Assembly (NCBI GenBank): GCA_903824725.1
Contig: CAIJXU010000064.1
Span: 62,001 to 126,000, forward strand
DNA from: an uncultured Bacteroidota bacterium
GTDB taxonomy: Bacteria > Bacteroidota > Bacteroidia > Chitinophagales > Chitinophagaceae
Reading direction: 5' to 3'
DNA: 64,000 nucleotides
Part shown: in pieces, positions 55,495-62,977 of the stretch
How the letters are laid out: every line of letters starts with the position of its first letter
Position numbering within the stretch: position 1 is the stretch's first letter
Position numbers and translations under genes: made by a program
The notes under the pieces: generated by a model
Told to the model about the DNA's origin: nothing
Database searches by the model: none
What the model saw: the letters and a program-made list of their open reading frames with translations, nothing else

Positions 55495-57177
55495 TTAACT
55501 CAAGTACTTGCCTACAATTGGCATTCGACGACCTACCCCAAAGGCTTTGGGTGAAATTCTAATAATGGGACAGAATTGATTACGCTTGTATTCGTTGCTG
55601 TTGACCATTTTTAAGGTCTTATCAACTAATGCATTTTCAAATCCTAAAGCTTTAATATCACTTGGATTAGAACGTCTTTCAATGTATTGATATAATATTT
55701 GATCTAATACTTCATACGCAGGTAAACTATCGCTGTCCTTTTGATCGGGTCTCAATTCAGCACTAGGTGCTTTGGTGATAATAGAGTAGGGTATGATTTC
55801 CTTGTGGCGATTTATATATTTAGCCAATTCGTAAACTTGTAATTTATAACAATCTCCCAAAACGCCTAACCCACCTGCCATGTCACCATATAAAGTACCA
55901 TAACCAGTTGCTAATTCACTTTTATTAGATGTGTTTAATAAAATGTATCCAAACTTATTGGCGATGCCCATTAAAATATTACCTCTTGATCTGCTTTGTA
56001 AATTTTCTTCGGCTAAGGAAAAAGGAAGATCCTTAAATAAGGGCTTCAAGGTGTTTAAAAAACTTTCATATACCTCCTTTATGGGTAGGGTATCGTATTT
56101 ATTATCTAAGTTCTTACTTAACTGAACAGCGTCCTCCACAGAATGATCGGTTGAATAAGGAGAGGGCATCAAGATGGCATGTACATTTTCCTTACCCAAT
56201 GCCTCGCAAGCAATCGCTAAAGTAACAGCCGAATCAATGCCGCCAGAAGATCCTAAAATGGCTTTAGTGAATCCCATCTTTTGGAAATAATCTTTCACTC
56301 CTAATATTAATGCATTGTATACTTGTTCAATATTTAAACTAGGAATTAAAACAGCTGGATTCAATTCCTTATTCGGCACTCGATTGGCGGGTTCTAATAT
56401 AGGCGCATTAATGCTGCCATCCTCATTGCATTCAAAGGTGGCCATTGCTGAAGAAAACATGGGTAAAGCGCCACATAAATTAGCATCCTTGTCAAAAACT
56501 AAGGAGCTGCCATCAAAAACAATTTCCGTTTGACTACCCACGGCGTTACAATAAAACAATGGAATTTTATATTTTAATACATTCGATTTGATGGTGGCTT
56601 TTCGATCTTCGTCATGCGTATAATCAAAAGGAGAGGCACTTAAATTTAATAAAATGTCAGGTTGTTGATCCATCATTTTATCCATGGGACAAATTCGGTA
56701 CAAAGGGTTATCGCCTAAGTTCCAAATGTCTTCACAAATGGTGATGGCTAAATTTTTTCCTTTAAAGGGAATCACTTTCCATTGGTCAGCGGGCTCAAAA
56801 TATCTATTTTCATCAAACACGTCATAGGTAGGTAAAAGTGTTTTATGAATTTCTGCTACCACTTTTTTATCATATAAGAAAAATGCAGCATTGTATAAAT
56901 CTTTGCCTTTTTTATGTGGATTGCGAGCAGGACTTCCAATTAATACGCCAATAGTGTCGGCTGCTTCTTTTATGCGGTCGATGGATTGATAGCATTGATT
57001 AATAAAATCCTCAAATTCAACAAAGTCTCTTGCTGGGTAACCGCACACACTCATTTCACTAAATAAAATCAAATCGGCACCTTGATTTTTAGCCTCTTGG
57101 ATCGCACATAAAATCTTATGTGTGTTTTGTTCAAAATTTCCAATATGATAGTTCTGTTGTGCAATGCAAATCTTCAT
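55495..57177 (-). CDS. nadE: glutamine-dependent NAD(+) synthetase
   Basis: Two-domain enzyme of 560 residues. The N-terminal nitrilase-type glutaminase carries the triad Glu41 (FSEMSVCGYP), Lys112 (KTLLPTYDVF) and Cys148 (ITICEDIW). The C-terminal synthetase carries the P-loop GSSGGIDSAV (about 305) and a TSNKSELATGYGTLYGD stretch. It amidates nicotinic-acid adenine dinucleotide with ammonia channelled from glutamine. Length is in the range of compact bacterial forms. Divergent from the gldB-like gene, the start codons being 55 bases apart. Confidence 0.97.
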   Translation of the reverse strand: MKICIAQQNYHIGNFEQNTHKILCAIQEAKNQGADLILFSEMSVCGYPARDFVEFEDFINQCYQSIDRIKEAADTIGVLIGSPARNPHKKGKDLYNAAFFLYDKKVVAEIHKTLLPTYDVFDENRYFEPADQWKVIPFKGKNLAITICEDIWNLGDNPLYRICPMDKMMDQQPDILLNLSASPFDYTHDEDRKATIKSNVLKYKIPLFYCNAVGSQTEIVFDGSSLVFDKDANLCGALPMFSSAMATFECNEDGSINAPILEPANRVPNKELNPAVLIPSLNIEQVYNALILGVKDYFQKMGFTKAILGSSGGIDSAVTLAIACEALGKENVHAILMPSPYSTDHSVEDAVQLSKNLDNKYDTLPIKEVYESFLNTLKPLFKDLPFSLAEENLQSRSRGNILMGIANKFGYILLNTSNKSELATGYGTLYGDMAGGLGVLGDCYKLQVYELAKYINRHKEIIPYSIITKAPSAELRPDQKDSDSLPAYEVLDQILYQYIERRSNPSDIKALGFENALVDKTLKMVNSNEYKRNQFCPIIRISPKAFGVGRRMPIVGKYLS

Positions 57178-57181
57178 GGGG

Positions 57182-57189
57182 CAAAGGTC
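57182..57189 (-). promoter_or_regulatory. -7-like box of nadE, 4 nt before the start codon
   Basis: GACCTTTG on the minus strand, one mismatch to TAnnTTTG, with exactly four bases to the ATG, the same spacing as at gatB and pyrD. Confidence 0.3.
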
Positions 57190-57221
57190 GGTTTTTAACA
57201 GAAATAACCTCGCTTTTTTTG

Positions 57222-57229
57222 TACTTTCG
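57222..57229 (+). promoter_or_regulatory. -7-like box of the gldB-like gene, 3 nt before the start codon
   Basis: TACTTTCG, one mismatch to TAnnTTTG, three bases before the ATG at 57233. Confidence 0.3.
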
Positions 57230-57232
57230 AGT

Positions 57233-58243
57233 ATGCGATTACTGTTTTTATATCTTTTTCTGTCAATTATAGGCCTTAGTGCTTGTCAAAATAGTGCAGT
57301 CGACCCTGCTCAAAATACACCTACTATTGCGCTTACAATAGAAAGATTAGATCAAGTGATGTTTCAGATGGACAGTTTACATTTAAAGGATAGTTTATCA
57401 TTGATGCAAAAGCAATATCCTTTTTTGAAAGAGGTATTAGGCAAGCAAATGTTAGCCTTGGATAGCAATCAATGGTTACTCGGTTTTCAAAATTTTATAA
57501 GTGCATATCGTCCCATTTATCTAGCGTCTGCTCATATTCATGCCCCTGCGCAAGCACAGCCTCAGCTGCAAATGCTTTTTAAAAGGGTACAGTATTATTT
57601 TCCTCGTTATAAATTACCTAAAAAAATTATTTATTTTATTGGGCCATTAGAAGGGTATGGGAATACCATAGGTATAGATTATATGGCGATAGGTTTACAG
57701 ATGTACTTAGGATCGCAATCTCAATGGTATCAATCTGAAGAATTTCAAAAATATTTTCCTACTTACCTTAGTCGGTTTTTCACAACCGAATATATTCCTA
57801 TTGCTGCTGCAAAAAATTTAATACAAGACATAGCGCCCAATGCTATGGCTACCCGTAGTTTAATAGTGGAAATGATTGAGTTGGGAAAAAGACAATTTAT
57901 TTTAAAAAAATTATTGCCACAAACAAACGAACCTTCTTTGTTAGGGTATACATCAAAGCAGTATGATGCCATCCTTAATGCAGAACAAGATATTTGGAAT
58001 TATTTATTGAAAATGAATTTGATATATTCAAAGGATCCGACTGTGCTCAACAATATGTTGGGCGAAGCCCCATTCAGCGCCTATTTTGGCAATGAAGTAC
58101 CTGGGAAAGCGGGTTTGTTTATAGGCTATAAAATTGTACAATCATGGATGGCGCAGCAATCTAATAGTAAGCAAACTGAATTAGATGCATTGATTCAAAT
58201 ATCACCCGAGCAATTATTCGCGGAAAGTAAATACCACCCTTAG
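57233..58243 (+). CDS. gldB: GldB-like lipoprotein
   Basis: 336 residues from the ATG at 57233; an in-frame start at 57164 inside nadE is rejected. The lipoprotein signal MRLLFLYLFLSIIGLSAC puts the lipidated cysteine at residue 18. The body resembles gliding-motility lipoprotein GldB: LTIERLDQVMFQMD near the N-terminus, YFIGPLEGYGNTIGIDYMAIGLQMYLG split around residue 145, FPTYLSRFFTTEYIPIAAAKNLIQDI and a final FIGYKIVQSWM. GldB homologues occur widely in non-gliding Bacteroidota, so motility does not follow. Neighbours (nadE, apaG) are unrelated. Confidence 0.8.
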   Translation: MRLLFLYLFLSIIGLSACQNSAVDPAQNTPTIALTIERLDQVMFQMDSLHLKDSLSLMQKQYPFLKEVLGKQMLALDSNQWLLGFQNFISAYRPIYLASAHIHAPAQAQPQLQMLFKRVQYYFPRYKLPKKIIYFIGPLEGYGNTIGIDYMAIGLQMYLGSQSQWYQSEEFQKYFPTYLSRFFTTEYIPIAAAKNLIQDIAPNAMATRSLIVEMIELGKRQFILKKLLPQTNEPSLLGYTSKQYDAILNAEQDIWNYLLKMNLIYSKDPTVLNNMLGEAPFSAYFGNEVPGKAGLFIGYKIVQSWMAQQSNSKQTELDALIQISPEQLFAESKYHP

Positions 58244-58254
58244 TTGATAAAAAA

Positions 58255-58641
58255 TTAATTAAGCTTTACAGGTGCTACCATCTTGAAGGCTGGAATATTA
58301 ACATTGATCAGTTCCTTATTATCTATATTTTCCATGGTATAGTAGCCTTGCATTTTTCCTAGTTCACTTTTTAAATGACAACCGCTTACATATTGATAAT
58401 TTTTACCTGGCATAATTAATGGCTGCACACCTACCACACCTTCCCCTTCAACAACGCGATATTCGCTATTGCTGTCAAATACTTCCCAATAGCGTTTTAA
58501 TAATTTAACTGGAAATGAATTGTGATTTTCGATGGTGATTCGGTAAGCAAACATATATTCATTTTGCAATGGATTACTGTAATCTTTTTGGTAAAAAGTT
58601 TCGATGCTTACCTCGACCCCTTCTGAAATTTTAGAGACCAT
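58255..58641 (-). CDS. apaG: ApaG-domain protein
   Basis: 128-residue single-domain beta-sandwich protein of the ApaG/DUF525 family (also called Co2+/Mg2+ efflux protein ApaG in databases). Typical segments: VEVSIETFYQ, YMFAYRITIENHNSFPVKLLKRYWEVFD, VVEGEGVVGVQPLIMPGKNYQY, then GKMQGYYTMEN. Full length. The biochemical role is not settled. Convergent with gldB, 11 bases apart, divergent from icd. Confidence 0.94.
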   Translation of the reverse strand: MVSKISEGVEVSIETFYQKDYSNPLQNEYMFAYRITIENHNSFPVKLLKRYWEVFDSNSEYRVVEGEGVVGVQPLIMPGKNYQYVSGCHLKSELGKMQGYYTMENIDNKELINVNIPAFKMVAPVKLN

Positions 58642-58759
58642 AATCGTTCATTTCCTACAAGGACATTGGCAGAATATACTGCTTCGTAAAAATAACTAAA
58701 AATGGGCCTGATTTTGCAAAATAGGATGCCAATTTTTTTTAAACAAGCATTAAGTCTTG

Positions 58760-58767
58760 TACCTTTG
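58760..58767 (+). promoter_or_regulatory. -7 promoter box of icd
   Basis: TACCTTTG followed by C, exact TAnnTTTG(C) match, giving a leader of about 50 bases to the ATG at 58827. A T-run precedes at -33 spacing. Confidence 0.5.
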
Positions 58768-58826
58768 CGCCATCGAATCAATTAAAGGGTATTTAGCCTT
58801 TAATATTCAATTTAAAACCTCACAAA

Positions 58827-60278
58827 ATGAAAATTGCAGTTGCTAAGGGAGATGGAATCGGACCTGAGATCATGGAAGCCGTTATTGCTATTTTTAATGC
58901 TGCAAAAGTGCCCATGGAGTATGAAATGGTAGATATGGGGAAATGGGTTTTTGATAAAGGGTTTAGCAATGGGATGACACCCGAAGCCAAGCAAACGATT
59001 GAGGATTTGGGCATCTTATTTAAAGGACCCATGGAGACACCTAAGGGTAAAGGAGTAAAAAGTGTCAATGTTACTGCTCGTAAAACTTGGAACACCTACG
59101 CCAACGATCGTAAATTTCAAACATTAAGTGGGGTTGAAACAGTTTTTAGCAAAGCAGGTATTGCAATAGATTTAACCATTGTTCGTGAAAATATTGAAGA
59201 CACTTATGGTGGTATTGAACATATGTTGACACAAGATGTTGCGTTGGGCCGAAGATTTATTACGCGTCCAGGAAGTGAGCAAGTGATACGTTATGCATTT
59301 GAAATGGCGAAGAAAAAAGGAGCGCGCCGAATAACTTGTGGCCACAAAGCCAATATCATGAAATTAACGGATGGCTTATTTCTTGAAGTTTTTAAGGAAG
59401 TGGCTAAGGAATATCCTGAATTAAAATCAGATGATGTTATTGTAGATGATTTGTGTATGAAATTAGTGAGTCGTCCAGATTTATTTGATGTGATTGTGTT
59501 GACCAATTTACAAGGGGATATTGTAAGTGATTTATGTGCTGGATTAGTAGGTGGGCTTGGTTTTGCACCTTCTGCCAATATTGGAGATCACATCTCCATT
59601 TTTGAAGCGGTGCATGGTACTGCACCAGATATCGCTGGAAAAAATATCGCCAATCCTACTTCTCTTTTATTAAGTGGGTTAAGTATGTTGCGTCATTTAG
59701 GATTAATGGAACAAGCTGTTGTTATTGAAAATGCTTTATTATATACATTAGAATCGGGCGTGCATACTGGAGATTTTGGAGATAAAAAAATTCCTGCCGT
59801 AAATACTACCGTTTTTGCGGATGCCATTATTTCTAATTTTGGTAAACAGCCTTTACACAATCCAAAGCCATTCTTGCCTAATTTTTATGTCACACCGACC
59901 AATTTTAAATTGGAACACAATCCAATGTTACAAAGTGATTTAAGGGACCAGCATAAAATTGTTGGAGTTGATTTTTTTATTGAAAGTGCTGATCAACCAA
60001 GAGTTATTGCAGACAAGTGCTTAAAACATGCAAGTGAAAGCCTCACTTTAGTTACTATTACAAATCGGGGTACTCAGGTATGGCCATCAGGTTCTGTCTT
60101 TACTAATTTGGTCAATCAATTTTATTGTCGTTTTGAAACAGTGAATGAAACACCACTTTCTCAGGATCAGGTCATTGATTTATACCGATCATTGGCAAAG
60201 GATTTTAAGATTTGTTCCCTAGAAGTGTTAAATATGTGGGCCGATAAAAAAGCGTATAGTTTGGCGCAAGGGCAGTAG
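58827..60278 (+). CDS. icd: NADP-dependent isocitrate dehydrogenase with C-terminal extension
   Basis: TCA-cycle enzyme, 483 residues. The N-terminal 340 residues form the beta-decarboxylating dehydrogenase fold: KGDGIGPEIMEAV (about 8-20), TIVRENIEDTYGGIEH (about 118), the lysine of GHKANIMKLTDG, LQGDIVSDLCAGLVGG (about 235) and the cofactor-binding HGTAPDIAGKNIANPTS (about 265). A further roughly 140 residues follow, as in the Thermus thermophilus type of isocitrate dehydrogenase; this distinguishes it from the 416-residue E. coli enzyme and from 3-isopropylmalate dehydrogenase. NADP preference is inferred from that family. Confidence 0.93.
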   Translation: MKIAVAKGDGIGPEIMEAVIAIFNAAKVPMEYEMVDMGKWVFDKGFSNGMTPEAKQTIEDLGILFKGPMETPKGKGVKSVNVTARKTWNTYANDRKFQTLSGVETVFSKAGIAIDLTIVRENIEDTYGGIEHMLTQDVALGRRFITRPGSEQVIRYAFEMAKKKGARRITCGHKANIMKLTDGLFLEVFKEVAKEYPELKSDDVIVDDLCMKLVSRPDLFDVIVLTNLQGDIVSDLCAGLVGGLGFAPSANIGDHISIFEAVHGTAPDIAGKNIANPTSLLLSGLSMLRHLGLMEQAVVIENALLYTLESGVHTGDFGDKKIPAVNTTVFADAIISNFGKQPLHNPKPFLPNFYVTPTNFKLEHNPMLQSDLRDQHKIVGVDFFIESADQPRVIADKCLKHASESLTLVTITNRGTQVWPSGSVFTNLVNQFYCRFETVNETPLSQDQVIDLYRSLAKDFKICSLEVLNMWADKKAYSLAQGQ

Positions 60279-60403
60279 GGGTCCGAGTTTTACAACTTTG
60301 CCCTTTAATTTGACTGTTTTTAATATAAAATTCCCCTTTCAGCTATGAAAAAAAACATTTTTAGTGTAATTTCACCACTCATTTACAAAATAGTCTTTTA
60401 GCT

Positions 60404-62011
60404 ATGGCCGAAGTTATCTTAATGCCCCGTTTGAGTGATACAATGACCGAAGGTGTCATTGCCGCATGGCATAAAAAAGTGGGCGATACTGTGAATAAGG
60501 GCGATCTATTGGCCGAGATCGAAACGGATAAAGCCACGATGGAATTAGAAAGCTATCAACAAGGCGTGTTATTACACACAGGAACCCTTCGTGGTGGTAA
60601 ATTACAAGTAAATGATTTACTAGCTATTATTGGAAAAGAAGGAGAAGATATTACCGCTTTAATTACACAAAACACAAATAAAGCGGCCGAGGTAGTTACA
60701 TCAGATAAGATTGCTGAAAAAATAATTCCAGTAGCTAATAATACTAACACAACTGCAATTGATATTAGCAAGATGGACGAAGTAGTACTGATGCCAAGAT
60801 TAAGTGATACCATGACAGAGGGCGTTATTGCTGGATGGCAAAAAAAGGTAGGAGACCAAGTTAAAAAAGGAGAAATTTTAGCAGATATAGAAACCGATAA
60901 AGCCACCATGGAATTAGAATCCTATAAAGATGGGATTTTATTATACCAAGGAGCTAAAGCGGGTGAAAAAATATTGGTGAACCAATTGTTATGTATCATT
61001 GGTCAACCTGGATTAGATATTGATGCTATTGTAAAAGCAGTTGCAACGCCTAGTACTCAAGTTGCTGCTAGCGCGCCTATTGTCAATGAAGCTCCTGCAC
61101 CATCAGTCATTGTTTCAATGGCACCTAACACTGCAGCACCATCAACAGTAGTGAATGAGGGCCGCATCTTTGCTTCTCCTTTAGCTAAAAAAATAGCGAA
61201 GGAAAAAGGAGTGGATTTAAAGTTTGTGAAAGGATCTGGTGAGCATGGAAGAATTACAAAAACAGATTTGGAGCATTATACTCCTTCTAATACAAGTTCA
61301 ACTTTTATACCCACTGCTCCATTGGGGCAAGTAAGCTTTGTTGATACTCCAGTTTCGCAAATGCGAAAAGTGATTGCTAAGCGTTTAAGTGAAAGCTTGT
61401 TTACGGCACCTCATTTTTATTTGACAATGAAAATAAATATGGATGCAACAGTGGAAGCGCGCAGTTTAATGAATGAAACTTCGCCAGTTAAGATAAGCTT
61501 TAATGATTTTATAGTAAAAGCTGCAGCACTTTCTTTAAAACAACATCCTAAAGTAAATAGTAGTTGGTTAGGTGAAGTGATTCGCACTAATCATCATGTG
61601 AATATTGGTATTGCGGTAGCAGTGGACGAGGGTTTATTAGTACCCGTGTTGCGTTTTGCAGATGGCTTGTCTTTAGCTCAGATTAGTGGCTCGGTAAAAG
61701 AGTTTGCAAAAAAAGCAAAAGATAAAAAATTACAACCTGCAGATTGGGAAGGAAGCACTTTCACCATTTCTAATTTAGGTATGTTTGGTATTGATCAATT
61801 TACAGCGATCATCAATCCTCCAGATGCTTGTATTTTAGCAGTAGGAGGCATTACGCAAGAGCCCGTTGTAAAGAATGGCCAAGTGGTTCCAGGAAATGTG
61901 ATGAATATAACACTAAGTTGTGATCATCGTGTTGTTGATGGAGCGACAGGTGCTGCATTTTTACAAACTTTAAAAAGTTATTTAGAAACGCCGATTAAAA
62001 TGTTTTTTTAA
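60404..62011 (+). CDS. pdhC: 2-oxoacid dehydrogenase E2 acyltransferase with two lipoyl domains (pyruvate dehydrogenase-type)
   Basis: 535-residue core of an oxoacid dehydrogenase complex. Lipoyl domain 1 (residues 1-78, lipoyl Lys43 in ETDKATMELES) and lipoyl domain 2 (125-202, Lys166 in the same motif) are near copies, followed by an Ala/Pro-rich linker (212-250). The peripheral-subunit-binding domain is at 253-291 (FASPLAKKIAKEKGVDL). The catalytic domain carries CDHRVVDGA near residue 505. It transfers acyl groups from E1 to CoA. Organisation matches Bacteroidota pyruvate dehydrogenase E2, but a branched-chain role is possible. No E1 or E3 adjoins; a fused E1 lies at 37163. Confidence 0.93.
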   Translation: MAEVILMPRLSDTMTEGVIAAWHKKVGDTVNKGDLLAEIETDKATMELESYQQGVLLHTGTLRGGKLQVNDLLAIIGKEGEDITALITQNTNKAAEVVTSDKIAEKIIPVANNTNTTAIDISKMDEVVLMPRLSDTMTEGVIAGWQKKVGDQVKKGEILADIETDKATMELESYKDGILLYQGAKAGEKILVNQLLCIIGQPGLDIDAIVKAVATPSTQVAASAPIVNEAPAPSVIVSMAPNTAAPSTVVNEGRIFASPLAKKIAKEKGVDLKFVKGSGEHGRITKTDLEHYTPSNTSSTFIPTAPLGQVSFVDTPVSQMRKVIAKRLSESLFTAPHFYLTMKINMDATVEARSLMNETSPVKISFNDFIVKAAALSLKQHPKVNSSWLGEVIRTNHHVNIGIAVAVDEGLLVPVLRFADGLSLAQISGSVKEFAKKAKDKKLQPADWEGSTFTISNLGMFGIDQFTAIINPPDACILAVGGITQEPVVKNGQVVPGNVMNITLSCDHRVVDGATGAAFLQTLKSYLETPIKMFF

Positions 62012-62093
62012 TTATTGGTCGTTCTAATACAGAAATGTCTTCCTCTGTTTCTACATTATAATTGAATCATTTTTCAGACATTTTTAGCAAATA

Positions 62094-62137
62094 AAAAAAT
62101 CCCTTCATCACGATTAATCGGAATGAAGGGATTTTTT
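62094..62137. terminator. bidirectional terminator between E2 and the histone-like gene
   Basis: AAAAAATCCCTTCAT pairs perfectly with ATGAAGGGATTTTTT (15 bp). The loop contains a palindromic CGATTAATCG. U-tracts exist on both strands, suiting the convergent gene pair. Confidence 0.9.
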
Positions 62138-62156
62138 ATGAATTTTACCGCTAAAT

Positions 62157-62507
62157 TTAAGCAGTAGGCGTATCAGTTGTAGGAACAGTAAAAAGTGTTG
62201 GTGCTACAACAGCTGCTTCAACAACAACTGGAGCTGCTTTTTTAACTGCTTTTTTTGCTGCTTTCTTAGGGGCTGCTTTTTTAACTGCTTTCTTAGGAGC
62301 TGTTTTTTTCGCTGCCTTCTTAGGAGCTGCCTTTTTAACTGCTTTCTTTGTTGTTTTCTTTGTTGCTTTTTTAGGAGCTACTTTTTTCTTAGGAGCCGCT
62401 TTTTTAGCTGCTTTCTTAACTGCTTTTTTAGGAGCTGCTTTTTTTACCGCTTTCTTAGGGGCTACTTTTTTCTTAGGAGCCACTTTTTTCTTGCTTGACT
62501 TTGCCAT
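62157..62507 (-). CDS. histone H1-like, lysine/alanine-rich repeat protein
   Basis: 116 residues, almost entirely Lys, Ala, Pro and Val in the first 92, arranged as tandem variants of a KKAAPKKAV unit, then a neutral tail (VVVEAAVVAPTLFTVP onward). The composition resembles the C-terminal tail of eukaryotic H1 and the bacterial Hc1/AlgP-like nucleoid proteins that bind DNA without base specificity. No folded domain is visible. Role in nucleoid packing is inferred. The gene itself is a low-complexity repeat, so copy number of units may vary between strains. Single gene, convergent with E2. Confidence 0.85.
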   Translation of the reverse strand: MAKSSKKKVAPKKKVAPKKAVKKAAPKKAVKKAAKKAAPKKKVAPKKATKKTTKKAVKKAAPKKAAKKTAPKKAVKKAAPKKAAKKAVKKAAPVVVEAAVVAPTLFTVPTTDTPTA

Positions 62508-62599
62508 GATGAATATTTGATTTTAGTTTGTAAAGTAGATTTGCATAAAATTACAATGTTTTATTGTAACAAAATTAATTCTATTCATCTATTTAATAA

Positions 62600-62607
62600 T
62601 AGATTTG
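62600..62607 (+). promoter_or_regulatory. -7 promoter box of the CoA-binding protein gene, 4 nt before the start codon
   Basis: TAGATTTG, exact TAnnTTTG match, ending four bases before the ATG at 62612. Predicts a leaderless transcript. Confidence 0.45.
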
Positions 62608-62611
62608 TAAA

Positions 62612-62977
62612 ATGAAAACACCAGTCACTTTGGTTTTAGGCGCATCGCCCAATCCTGATCGTTATAGTTTTTTAGCAACTAATTTATTACATGAAAAAGG
62701 GCTATCTGTATATCCTTATGGCATAAAAAAGGGAATGATTGATGAAATTGAAATTTTAAACGAATGGCCTAGTCAAATTCCTATTGATACTGTGACATTA
62801 TACTTAGGCGCAGCTGCTCAAGCGGAATATTTGGATGCTATTATTGCTTTACATCCTCGTCGCATCATTTTTAATCCAGGTACCGAGAACCCTTTACTAG
62901 CAACACTTGCAGCCAAGGAAGGTATACAAACCATGGAAGCTTGTACCCTTGTATTACTGAGAACAGGTCAATATTAG
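62612..62977 (+). CDS. CoA-binding domain protein (YccU-like)
   Basis: 121-residue single Rossmann-type CoA-binding domain. The N-terminal TLVLGASPNPDRYSFLATNLL motif, the central VTLYLGAAAQAEYLDAI and the GTENPLLATLAAKEGIQTMEACTLVLL end match CoA_binding_2 proteins. Family members bind CoA without known catalysis; the function is unknown. The stop overlaps the convergent comM gene end by four bases. Confidence 0.9.
   Translation: MKTPVTLVLGASPNPDRYSFLATNLLHEKGLSVYPYGIKKGMIDEIEILNEWPSQIPIDTVTLYLGAAAQAEYLDAIIALHPRRIIFNPGTENPLLATLAAKEGIQTMEACTLVLLRTGQY

Noticed and set aside
57164-57232. N-terminal extension of the gldB-like protein into nadE
   Set aside because: A start at 57233 gives a perfect lipoprotein signal peptide. 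The longer version would bury it and overlap the nadE promoter.
62157-62507. Tandem repeats in this stretch as a CRISPR array or satellite
   Set aside because: Repeats are in frame, variable in length, lack unique spacers, and encode a recognisable Lys/Ala-rich protein.
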